Of a DNA stretch of 7,133 nucleotides, positions 1 to 5,579 are shown piece after piece. Made by a program: the position numbers and the translations under genes. The notes below the pieces were generated by a model. That model was not told the DNA's origin and did no database searches. It was given only the letters and a program-made list of their open reading frames with translations. Every line of letters starts with the position of its first letter. Positions within the stretch are counted from its first letter, which is position 1. Source of the stretch: Deltaproteobacteria bacterium (GTDB lineage Bacteria; Desulfobacterota; Dissulfuribacteria; Dissulfuribacterales; QOAL01); NCBI GenBank assembly GCA_026996955.1, contig JALWJV010000052.1, forward strand, positions 1 through 7,133. The letters are read 5' to 3'.

Positions 1-1153
1 GACCCGTGTATTTTTTAAGGCAAATACCGTGTCCGGCCATGGCGTTGTTACGTTTGTCATGAACCTCCTGGTAATCCGGATCAATGGCTGCTGTGACATC
101 CGCTGATATTGCCTCGGTGCCAAGCAGTGCATTAAGCAGTGTGTCCGGCCCTGTTTTGGTGCCTGTGAGCCTGAAGAGGTCAAAGTATATCTTTTCAAGG
201 AATTTTGATTTTGCGCCTGTGTTCCCGTCGCTTCCTATCTCCTCCTTGTCAAGGAAGATGGCAACGCCTGTAACAGGCGGTTTTTTCAAATCAAGCAGGG
301 CCTGGAGCGAGGCCCAGGCACATGACCGGTCGTCCTGACCATATCCGCACACAAAGGCCCTGTCTATTCCTGCATCCCGTGCACGGCCTGATGGCACAAG
401 CTCAAGCTCAGCGCTTACAAGGTCTGCCTCTGTTATGCCGTATTTTTCATTAAGCAGCCTGAGTACATTCAGTTTAACTGCATCTTTTGTGTCTTCCGGG
501 CCTGGAATCGGGAAACCGCCAACAAGCACATTCAGCTTTTCCGCAGGTATGGCATCCCCGATTTTTTTACTGCCCTGGACCTTGCGGGACAGGTGGGGGA
601 GCAGGTCATTTACCATCAGTACCGGGTCTGAATCATCTTCACCAATGCAGATGTTTACACTCTCCCCGCTGGCAGTGACCACAACCCCGTGAAGCGCAAG
701 GGGTGTGGCTACCCAGTGGAATTTTTTGATGCCGCCGTAATAGTGGGTTTTAAGAAATGCCATGCCCAGCTCTTCGTAAAGAGGATGAATCTTGAGATCC
801 AGCCTCGGCGCATCAATGTGTGATGCTATGAGCCGAATGCCAGAATCCGGCCCCTGCTTCCCCAGCACAGCCGCAGCAGCAACCTTGTCCCTGAAGGTCC
901 AGAAGACCTTGCCGGTTCCTGGCCTGGCATCTTCCGCGGGCTTGAATCCCTTCTTTTTCACAATTTCTGTGATGTGCCTCACTGTCTCCCGTTCCGTTTT
1001 GGCACGGCTTAAAAAGTCTATATATTCGTTACACCACTCAAGAACAGCGTTTCGTTCACCTGTCTTAAGCCCGGGCCATACGGCCTTTTTTTCAAGTTCC
1101 AGGGATTTTTTAAGTTTCTTTATCTCGTTTTTGGTGAATTTCTTTTCAGCCAT
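1..1153 (-). CDS. apeA: M18 family zinc aminopeptidase (apeA type), C-terminus cut off by window edge
   Basis: Cytosolic metallo-aminopeptidase of family M18 (Pfam aminopeptidase I), which removes N-terminal residues from peptides. I translated the minus strand directly: 384 codons are open from the ATG at 1153 to the left edge, against about 460 residues in the family, so the C-terminal fifth is missing. Family hallmarks are in order: SHIDAPRLDLK (residues 111-121), THYYGGIKK (136-144), LLPHLSRK (184-191), GYGQDDRSCAW (270-280), DKEEIGS (302-308), SADVTAAIDP (350-359). By comparison with yeast Ape1, the metal ligands and catalytic Glu should be H112, D275, E304, E305 and D352. The last His ligand lies outside the window. 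The ATG is preceded by GAGAGG (1165-1170) with a long 11-nt gap. It is transcribed divergently from rplM, and an inverted-repeat element begins 54 bp upstream. The subfamily assignment rests on recalled similarity to bacterial ApeA proteins. Substrate preference cannot be read from sequence. Confidence 0.93.
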   Translation of the reverse strand, partial: MAEKKFTKNEIKKLKKSLELEKKAVWPGLKTGERNAVLEWCNEYIDFLSRAKTERETVRHITEIVKKKGFKPAEDARPGTGKVFWTFRDKVAAAAVLGKQGPDSGIRLIASHIDAPRLDLKIHPLYEELGMAFLKTHYYGGIKKFHWVATPLALHGVVVTASGESVNICIGEDDSDPVLMVNDLLPHLSRKVQGSKKIGDAIPAEKLNVLVGGFPIPGPEDTKDAVKLNVLRLLNEKYGITEADLVSAELELVPSGRARDAGIDRAFVCGYGQDDRSCAWASLQALLDLKKPPVTGVAIFLDKEEIGSDGNTGAKSKFLEKIYFDLFRLTGTKTGPDTLLNALLGTEAISADVTAAIDPDYQEVHDKRNNAMAGHGICLKKYTG

Positions 1154-1204
1154 CAGTTCTCGAACCTCTCAACAGGGAAGGTGATTTCCTTACACGTAAA
1201 AATT

Positions 1205-1210
1205 ATTGTA
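1205..1210 (-). promoter_or_regulatory. Possible -10 element for apeA at the repeat-element boundary
   Basis: Reading the minus strand toward apeA, TACAAT (five of six matches to TATAAT) lies about 50 nt upstream of the apeA ATG. It straddles the end of the inverted-repeat element: four bases come from the element end and two from the flank. No convincing -35 hexamer is found 16-18 nt further upstream, so this is a weak call. If correct, the repeat insertion contributes part of the promoter. Confidence 0.25.
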
Positions 1211-1424
1211 TCTATTCAGCGTGGTAAATGGTCTTGTTTTGGAGTGACTTTGAACAATTTCGTAGTTTTTCTTGGCGAAGCGCAGCCACAAAAATCGCGT
1301 CTGTTTGAGCGAGGCACGAGCGAGTTTCGCGATTTTGGCTTAAGCTTGCCTTAGAAAAACAAGAAATTGTTCTCCGGAACGGAAAAACAAGACCATTTAC
1401 AAATAAATACGCTGAACAGTTACA
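1207..1424. repeat. Imperfect inverted-repeat intergenic element, MITE-like, about 218 bp
   Basis: The two halves are approximate reverse complements over almost the whole length. The outer ends TGTATCTATTCAGCGT (1207-1222) and, inverted, TGTAACTGTTCAGCGT (1409-1424) match at 14 of 16 positions. Further in, GTAAATGGTCTTGTTTT is identical at 1224-1240 and inverted at 1384-1400. The blocks starting AACAATTTC (1253-1280 and 1344-1371) and those ending AAAATCGCG (1282-1299 and 1328-1345) also pair. The centre (about 1300-1327) has GAGCGAGGCACGAGCGAG. ATTAT occurs just outside the left end (1202-1206) and one base beyond the right end (1426-1430), a possible short target duplication. No protein is encoded: open frames through it are short and lack any recognisable family. 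A second partial copy lies at 3929-3991. It may be a non-autonomous mobile element or a large palindromic repeat of the REP/BIME kind. No transposase is in the window. Confidence 0.8.
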
Positions 1425-1488
1425 CATTATTAAGGTATCAAACTGCAGGGGAAAATACAAATGCTGCCTGTTACAACTAAAGTTTTTC

Positions 1489-1517
1489 TTGACACTTGCC
1501 TGCTGTTATTATAGAAA
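1489..1517 (+). promoter_or_regulatory. Candidate sigma70-type promoter for rplM-rpsI
   Basis: A perfect TTGACA (1489-1494) is followed by an AT-rich stretch. The -10 could be TATAGA (1510-1515, 15-nt spacer) or TAGAAA (1512-1517, 17-nt spacer), each four of six to consensus. It is the best promoter-like sequence between the repeat element and rplM. It would start transcription near 1522, leaving a leader of roughly 155 nt before the rplM ATG. Confidence 0.5.
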
Positions 1518-1603
1518 TTCTGATGCTGTTCATTTTGGTGCAGACCATAACTTTCCCACAATTTTATTTTTGCCCCAACTGCACTTTTAACAGCAAAAGC
1601 TGC

Positions 1604-1634
1604 TGAAAAACTGCCTAGACCGGCATGTTTTTCA
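1604..1634 (+). promoter_or_regulatory. Leader hairpin upstream of rplM (possible attenuator or L13 autoregulatory site)
   Basis: TGAAAAACTGCC (1604-1615) pairs with GGCA (1622-1625) and GTTTTTCA (1627-1634), giving a 12-bp stem broken only by a one-base bulge at 1626, with the loop TAGACC. The GC-rich upper stem followed by TTTTTC resembles an intrinsic terminator, so premature termination is one reading. Autogenous control by L13 is another, since rplM leaders that bind L13 are known in Firmicutes. A smaller hairpin, CAGC-AAAA-GCTG (1591-1602), lies just upstream. The ribosome binding site (GGAG, 1661-1664) lies 26 nt downstream, outside the stem. The pairing is seen directly; the function is inferred. 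Confidence 0.5.
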
Positions 1635-1676
1635 AAGTAATATACTACTGCGTACAGACAGGAGCGTACCTTATTT

Positions 1677-2114
1677 ATGAAAACACCGCTTCCCAAAATA
1701 GATGAAATAGAAAAAAAGTGGTACGTCATTGACGCCGAGGGACAGGTCCTTGGGCGCATGGCAGCACAGATAGCAGTTCGCCTTCGCGGTAAACATAAAC
1801 CCATCTATACTCCTCACCTTGATACCGGTGATTTTATAGTTGTGGTTAATGCTGAAAAGGTAAAACTCACAGGCAACAAGCTTGAGGACAAGATGTATCA
1901 CCGGCATACCGGCTACATGGGAGGGCTCAAGTCCGTAAATGCCAAGACCATGCTTGAGAAAAAACCCGAAGAGGTTATAAGGCTTGCAGTCAAGCGCATG
2001 CTGCCCAAGAACAAGCTGGGCCGTGCACAGCTTAAAAAACTCAAGATATATGCAGGCCCTGAACATCCGCATCAGGCACAGACACCGGAAACACTTAATC
2101 TGCAGGCTGCCTGA
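1677..2114 (+). CDS. rplM: 50S ribosomal protein L13
   Basis: Large-subunit ribosomal protein L13, an early-assembly protein that binds 23S rRNA. The 145-residue product matches the usual bacterial length (142 in E. coli). Characteristic stretches are WYVIDAEGQVLGRMA (residues 15-29), RLRGKHKPIYTPHLDTGD (35-52), VTGNK-like KLTGNK (63-68), HRHTGYMGG (75-83) and the family signature around VKRMLPKNKLGR (105-116) through LKIYAG (122-127). The ATG at 1677 is preceded by AGGAG (1660-1664), with a 12-nt gap, and the N-terminus MKTPLPK aligns with MKT starts in the family. It is the first gene of an operon with rpsI, which follows after 22 nt. Expression probably responds to the long structured leader (hairpin at 1604-1634). 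No truncation or odd residue is visible. Confidence 0.98.
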   Translation: MKTPLPKIDEIEKKWYVIDAEGQVLGRMAAQIAVRLRGKHKPIYTPHLDTGDFIVVVNAEKVKLTGNKLEDKMYHRHTGYMGGLKSVNAKTMLEKKPEEVIRLAVKRMLPKNKLGRAQLKKLKIYAGPEHPHQAQTPETLNLQAA

Positions 2115-2136
2115 GCACCTGTAACTGAGGAATATA

Positions 2137-2529
2137 ATGGAACAGGAACGTTATTACGCCACAGGTAAAAGGAAAAGCGCTGTTGCCAGGGTATGGATTT
2201 ATGCGGGCAGCGGCAATATCACCGTTAATAACAAGGACTTTGATGAATATTTTGACCTGATAACAGCCCGTATCATCGCTGACCAGCCCTTTGAAGTAAC
2301 CGACACCAAGGGCAAGTTTGATGTCTTTGCCACTGTAAAGGGCGGGGGAAAGAGCGGTCAGTGCGAGGCTTTAAGGCACGGCATCGCAAGGGCGCTTCAG
2401 GCAATGGATCCAGAGCTGAGGCTTCCGCTCAAGAAAGCCGGGCTGCTTACCCGTGATGCAAGGGTCAAAGAGCGCAAGAAATACGGCCTTGCCGGTGCAA
2501 GAAAGCGCTACCAGTACTCAAAACGCTAA
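2137..2529 (+). CDS. rpsI: 30S ribosomal protein S9
   Basis: Small-subunit head protein S9, whose extended C-terminal tail reaches the P-site tRNA. At 130 residues it is the standard length. Visible family features are YATGKRKSAVARVW (residues 7-20), the S9 signature GGGKSGQCEALRHGIARAL (69-87), LLTRDARVKERKKYG (103-117) and the highly conserved basic tail ARKRYQYSKR (121-130) ending in SKR. The ATG at 2137 has GAGG (2127-2130) at a 6-nt spacing. It lies 22 nt after the rplM stop and is almost certainly co-transcribed with it, the near-universal bacterial arrangement. About 208 nt of structured, non-coding sequence follow before the intrinsic terminator at 2738-2772. Confidence 0.98.
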   Translation: MEQERYYATGKRKSAVARVWIYAGSGNITVNNKDFDEYFDLITARIIADQPFEVTDTKGKFDVFATVKGGGKSGQCEALRHGIARALQAMDPELRLPLKKAGLLTRDARVKERKKYGLAGARKRYQYSKR

Positions 2530-2538
2530 ATCTGCATC

Positions 2539-2702
2539 TGAGTGTTTCAAAACTTTGAAGAGATGGGCTTTTGCCGGAACTGAAACGAGCAGCATCAATC
2601 ATAATCTTCAGATTTTGAAACCCTGCGTGCTTGCGCGCTTCCTGCATATCCCTGTGTTACAGGAATCCCTGGCGGATATGCAGCATAAACGGCAAACACT
2701 CA
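2539..2702. repeat. Nested inverted repeats in the rpsI 3' region
   Basis: Several perfect or near-perfect inverted repeats are nested here. The outer arms are TGAGTGTTT (2539-2547) and AAACACTCA (2694-2702). Overlapping the left arm, GTTTCAAAACTTTGAAGA (2544-2561) pairs with TCTTCAGATTTTGAAAC (2605-2621). CTGCATATCC (2642-2651) pairs perfectly with GGATATGCAG (2674-2683), and inside it CCTGT-GTT-ACAGG (2651-2663) forms a small hairpin. Direct repeats GCAGCAT and TTACAGG also occur. No convincing protein is encoded. It could be another non-autonomous element, a structured 3' UTR, or a small RNA made by processing of the rplM-rpsI transcript. No clear target-site duplication was found. Confidence 0.6.
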
Positions 2703-2737
2703 TTACAGGTTAAAATCAGTTTTTCATTTATTTTTTC

Positions 2738-2772
2738 AAGGGAAGGAGCCTTAAAGCACCTTCCCTTTTTTG
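2738..2772 (+). terminator. Rho-independent terminator of the rplM-rpsI operon
   Basis: AAGGGAAGG (2738-2746) pairs with CCTTCCCTT (2759-2767). After an A-A mismatch, two more pairs (GC/GC) close a six-base loop, CTTAAA. The stem runs straight into a T-run (2766-2771). It is the strongest terminator in the window and separates the ribosomal genes from argC. It sits about 210 nt downstream of the rpsI stop, so the operon transcript would include the nested inverted repeats at 2539-2702. Confidence 0.88.
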
Positions 2773-2785
2773 TTTTCCCCGGGTT

Positions 2786-2812
2786 TGAACAGTTACAGAT
2801 AGTCATTGTTCA
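2786..2812 (+). promoter_or_regulatory. Inverted repeat upstream of argC carrying the GAACAGTTACA motif
   Basis: TGAACA (2786-2791) and TGTTCA (2807-2812) form an inverted repeat with a 15-bp gap, flanked by GGG and CCC at roughly symmetric positions. The left half continues as TGAACAGTTACA, matching the end of the repeat elements at 1207-1424 and 3929-3991. It lies 27 nt before the argC start, where an operator or remnant repeat end could sit. It does not match the E. coli ArgR box. No convincing argC promoter hexamers were found nearby. Confidence 0.35.
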
Positions 2813-2838
2813 GCCCGAATGGTTTGTCCAGGAGGAAA

Positions 2839-3900
2839 ATGGCAGTGGCAGCCCAAAACAGACAGAAGATAGCTATTGTAGGTGCTTCAGGATATACAGG
2901 CGTTGAGCTTCTTAGAATATTAAAACTGCATTCGGGAGTTGAGGTAACAGTTGTCACCTCCCGCCAGTACCAGGGGACCAGGGTTGAAGACCTTTTTCCC
3001 TCACTTCACGGTTATGAGAGCCTGAAGTTCAGCGCACCAGACGTTGACATGATCAGCAGCAATGCTGACCTGGTGTTCACTGCAGTGCCCCACCAGACCG
3101 CAATGGCAGTTGTGCCGCGGTTTTTAGAGGCAGGGCTTAAGGTGGTGGATCTTTCAGCTGATTTTCGCATCCGAAACCGCCAGGTGTATGAAACATGGTA
3201 TCAGGAGCATTCTGCCCCGGAGCTGTTAAGCCAGGCTGTTTACGGGCTTCCTGAGCTGTACGGCAGCCGCATAGCCTCATCCAGCCTTGCCGCAAACCCT
3301 GGCTGCTATCCCACAAGCTCCATACTTCCCCTTGCTCCCCTTTTGAAAAAGGGCGTGGTTCGTTCTGAAGGCATTATTATTGATTCCAAGTCCGGGACAA
3401 GCGGGGCAGGGCGTGGCGCCTCCGTTGCAACCCTTTTCTGTGAGGTCAATGAGGGGTTCAAGGCATACAAGGTGAGTGAGCACCGGCATACCCCTGAAAT
3501 TGAACAGGAACTCTCATCTGCAGCAGAAACCCAGATAAAGATCAACTTTACCCCGCATCTTGTGCCTATGAACAGGGGGATTCTATCTACCATATACTGC
3601 AACCTTGCAGACCCCGGCACCTCCACCAGCGACATTATAAACACGCTGGCGCAGTTCTATAAACATGCTCCCTTTGTAAGGGTGCTTCCTGAAGGGGTGT
3701 TTCCAAATGTCTCCTCTGTAAGGGGAAGCAATTATTGTGATATCGGTGTGAAGGTGGATGCGCGCACTGGAAGGCTGATCCTTGTTTCTGTTATTGATAA
3801 CCTTGTGAAGGGGGCCTCAGGCCAGGCCGTTCAAAATATGAACCTCATGTGCGGTTTTGAAGAGACCATTGCACTTGAGGCAGCGGCGGTTTATCCCTGA
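2839..3900 (+). CDS. argC: N-acetyl-gamma-glutamyl-phosphate reductase
   Basis: Third step of arginine biosynthesis: NADPH-dependent reduction of N-acetyl-glutamyl-5-phosphate to N-acetylglutamate semialdehyde, in the cytosol. The 353-residue product has the Rossmann motif GASGYTG (residues 15-21), the PHQTA region (84-88), the active-site segment AANPGCYPTS with catalytic Cys156, SKSGTSGAGR (183-192), and SEHRHTPEI (213-221), where H217 corresponds to the catalytic His of the family. The C-terminal NLVKGASGQAVQNMN (321-335) is typical. The ATG at 2839 is chosen because AGGAGG (2830-2835) lies three nt upstream, a short spacing. An in-frame TTG at 2806 would add eleven residues absent from the family. 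It stands between the rpsI terminator and the pepA-type gene, so it probably has its own promoter. The rplM-rpsI-argC order is one I recall from Desulfobacterota. No other arg genes are in view. Confidence 0.97.
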   Translation: MAVAAQNRQKIAIVGASGYTGVELLRILKLHSGVEVTVVTSRQYQGTRVEDLFPSLHGYESLKFSAPDVDMISSNADLVFTAVPHQTAMAVVPRFLEAGLKVVDLSADFRIRNRQVYETWYQEHSAPELLSQAVYGLPELYGSRIASSSLAANPGCYPTSSILPLAPLLKKGVVRSEGIIIDSKSGTSGAGRGASVATLFCEVNEGFKAYKVSEHRHTPEIEQELSSAAETQIKINFTPHLVPMNRGILSTIYCNLADPGTSTSDIINTLAQFYKHAPFVRVLPEGVFPNVSSVRGSNYCDIGVKVDARTGRLILVSVIDNLVKGASGQAVQNMNLMCGFEETIALEAAAVYP

Positions 3901-3907
3901 TTTGACA

Positions 3908-3918
3908 GGGAACTTCCC
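3908..3918. promoter_or_regulatory. Short perfect palindrome GGGAACTTCCC after argC
   Basis: GGGAACTTCCC is a perfect 11-bp palindrome about a central C, starting 8 nt after the argC stop and directly following a TTGACA (3902-3907). No -10 sequence follows at a proper distance, so a promoter is not supported. It could be an operator half or a tiny hairpin with the loop ACT. It may equally be chance. Confidence 0.2.
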
Positions 3919-3928
3919 GTGTTGCTCA

Positions 3929-3991
3929 CCGGAACGGAAAAACAAGACCATTTACCAACCTTCATTAACATAAATACGCTGAACAGTTACA
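3929..3991 (+). repeat. Partial copy (right half-end) of the 1207-1424 repeat element
   Basis: Two blocks are identical to the right arm of the element at 1207-1424. A 27-nt block beginning CCGGAACGGAAAAACAAG (3929-3955) equals 1374-1400. A 22-nt block beginning ATAAATACGCTGAACAG (3970-3991) equals 1403-1424. The blocks are separated by 14 nt here and 2 nt in the first copy, so one copy has a 12-nt indel. No left arm is present, so this is a solo end or a decayed copy. It ends 13 nt before the ribosome binding site of the aminopeptidase gene at 4017, in the same orientation relative to rplM as the first copy. Confidence 0.85.
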
Positions 3992-4016
3992 TTTATTGAT
4001 CCCGAAGGAGCCACTT

Positions 4017-5459
4017 ATGTCAGCACCAGTATTCAAGCACAGCACAAGGTTTACTCTTAAGAATGGCGATCTTCTACTGTTTCCGTGGCTTGATGCCAAA
4101 AACGCCTGTTTTTCCAGTGATTCAGTGCCTGAAGAGATGGGAAGTGTGAACGCGCCAGACAAACCCGGCAAGTCAAAGCTCCTCTTTGCAGGCAGTGCGC
4201 AGGGGAAACGGATAATTGCAAGGGGCGTACGCCTTGATGCAGAACACAGCAGCCCTGATGAGGAAATGAAAAAGGCCGTATCTTCTGCAATTTCCCTATG
4301 TGAGTCCGAGGGGCTGAGGCGTGTTGCCGTGATGCTTGATAATGATGAAAGCGGTCTTGTCCATGCAGCGCATGACGGCGCTGTTACAGGGGGATACAGG
4401 TTTGATTCCTATCTTTCTGAAAAGCCTGACCTGCCAGTGGTGTTTGCAGTGGTTCAAAAGGGGCTTCGCGGCATCAGAAACCGCGTGGATGCTGACAGTG
4501 TTATTTTTGATTACTGCAACTTTGCTCGTGACATACTTAATGAGCCGCCAAACGTCATAAACCCTGTGAGCCTTTCTGAAATCTGTGTGGACAGGGCAAA
4601 GGATGCAGGGCTTAAGTTAACGGTGTGGGATGAAAAGCGACTTGAAAAGGAGAAGTGCGGAGGCATACTTGCCGTGGGCAGGGGGGCAAAATTTCCGCCC
4701 AGGCTCATTATCGGAGAGTATAAACCCCGCAATGCCCGAAAACACATCTGTCTTGTGGGAAAGGGAGTAACATTTGACACAGGTGGATACTGCCTGAAAC
4801 CTGCTTCTGCCCAGATGGGCATGAAATACGACATGGGAGGCGCTGCAGCGGTTTTGGGCGCTGCCCTTGCAGTGGCAGAACTTGAGCTTCCTGTAAGGCT
4901 TACTGTTTTTGCGCCGCTTGTGGAAAATGATATCTCCTCCACCGCCTATCACACCTCTGATATCATCACCATGCGTAACGGAAAGAGCGCCCAGGTGGAC
5001 AATACCGACGCAGAAGGGCGGCTCATCCTGGCAGATGCCCTCTGCCTTGCCTGTGAGAAAAAACCTGACATGATTGTTGATGCGGCAACCCTTACCGGTG
5101 CCTGCTGCGTTGCCCTTGGAGAAGACATTGCCGGGCTTTTTGGTGATGATGAGGAGTTTAACTCCCTGCTGATTCAGTGTGGCAAAGAAAGCGGAGAGCT
5201 CTTCTGGCCCCTTCCGCTGCACATGCCGTACATGGAGGAGTTAAAGACAACAGTTGCTGACTGCAAGAACATTGGCGGCAAGTGGGGTGGTGCCCTCACC
5301 GCAGCGTTGTTCCTTAAAAAGTTCGTGGATAACGAAATCCCGTGGATTCATCTTGATATTGCAGGACCTGCTGTAAAGGAAGAGCCCCTTGGGCACCTTG
5401 GCAAGGGAGCAAAGGGATTTGGGGTAAAGACGCTGGTCCGGCTTGCTGAAAGGGTTTAG
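4017..5459 (+). CDS. pepA: M17 family leucyl aminopeptidase (PepA type)
   Basis: Cytosolic cobalt/manganese/zinc-type aminopeptidase of family M17, normally hexameric, releasing N-terminal residues from peptides. The product has 480 residues (E. coli PepA has 503). The N-terminal macro-like domain (about 1-160) is divergent, while the catalytic domain (about 165-480) is well conserved. By alignment to E. coli with a constant offset of 21, metal ligands K249, D254, D272, D331 and E333 and catalytic K261 and R335 are all present, in VGKGVTFDTGG (247-257), KYDMGGAAA (270-278) and the signature NTDAEGRLILADAL (329-342). The enzyme should therefore be active. The ATG at 4017 is preceded by GAAGGAG (4004-4010) with six nt spacing. 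An in-frame TTG at 3996 would add seven unsupported residues. Its upstream region contains a repeat-element end (3929-3991). The gap from argC is 116 nt without a clear terminator, so read-through from argC is possible. The E. coli DNA-binding role of PepA is not inferable here. Confidence 0.95.
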   Translation: MSAPVFKHSTRFTLKNGDLLLFPWLDAKNACFSSDSVPEEMGSVNAPDKPGKSKLLFAGSAQGKRIIARGVRLDAEHSSPDEEMKKAVSSAISLCESEGLRRVAVMLDNDESGLVHAAHDGAVTGGYRFDSYLSEKPDLPVVFAVVQKGLRGIRNRVDADSVIFDYCNFARDILNEPPNVINPVSLSEICVDRAKDAGLKLTVWDEKRLEKEKCGGILAVGRGAKFPPRLIIGEYKPRNARKHICLVGKGVTFDTGGYCLKPASAQMGMKYDMGGAAAVLGAALAVAELELPVRLTVFAPLVENDISSTAYHTSDIITMRNGKSAQVDNTDAEGRLILADALCLACEKKPDMIVDAATLTGACCVALGEDIAGLFGDDEEFNSLLIQCGKESGELFWPLPLHMPYMEELKTTVADCKNIGGKWGGALTAALFLKKFVDNEIPWIHLDIAGPAVKEEPLGHLGKGAKGFGVKTLVRLAERV

Positions 5460-5491
5460 GTCATACTCATACAAGGTAGCGGAGCGGGGAC

Positions 5492-5531
5492 AAAGGCCCG
5501 GGCATCTTCACCCCTGTTAATTGGCCTTTTT
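5492..5531 (+). terminator. Terminator-like hairpin after the M17 aminopeptidase gene
   Basis: AAAGGCC (5492-5498) pairs with GGCCTTT (5523-5529), and the stem passes into a five-T run (5527-5531). The loop of 24 nt is long, which weakens the call. It lies 33 nt after the aminopeptidase stop, between two convergent genes. On the opposite strand the stem is followed only by a three-T run, so it would serve the plus strand better. No separate terminator for the hydrolase gene was recognised. Confidence 0.55.
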
Positions 5532-5579
5532 CTGAAAAGTTTGAAAACCTGATGATGAGATCCGCTTTTCTTCGGCATT

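Noticed and set aside
84..1184. Several plus-strand open frames (84-338, 435-692, 792-1184)
   Set aside because: They are antisense to the continuous M18 aminopeptidase frame, are rich in Ser/Leu typical of shadow frames, and match no family.
1212..2072. Minus-strand open frames at 1212-1460, 1430-1804 and 1671-2072
   Set aside because: The first runs through the palindromic element, the others overlap the rplM leader and coding region in antisense. None has a recognisable domain or convincing ribosome binding site.
2806..2838. Upstream TTG start for argC
   Set aside because: It would add eleven residues outside the family; the ATG at 2839 has a strong AGGAGG immediately upstream.
2453..2906. 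Plus-strand open frames 2453-2713 and 2631-2906
   Set aside because: They overlap the rpsI end, cross the inverted repeats and the terminator, and run into argC in another frame, with no protein-like composition.
3996..4016. Upstream TTG start for the M17 aminopeptidase
   Set aside because: It would place the clear GAAGGAG ribosome binding site inside the coding region; the ATG at 4017 is properly spaced.
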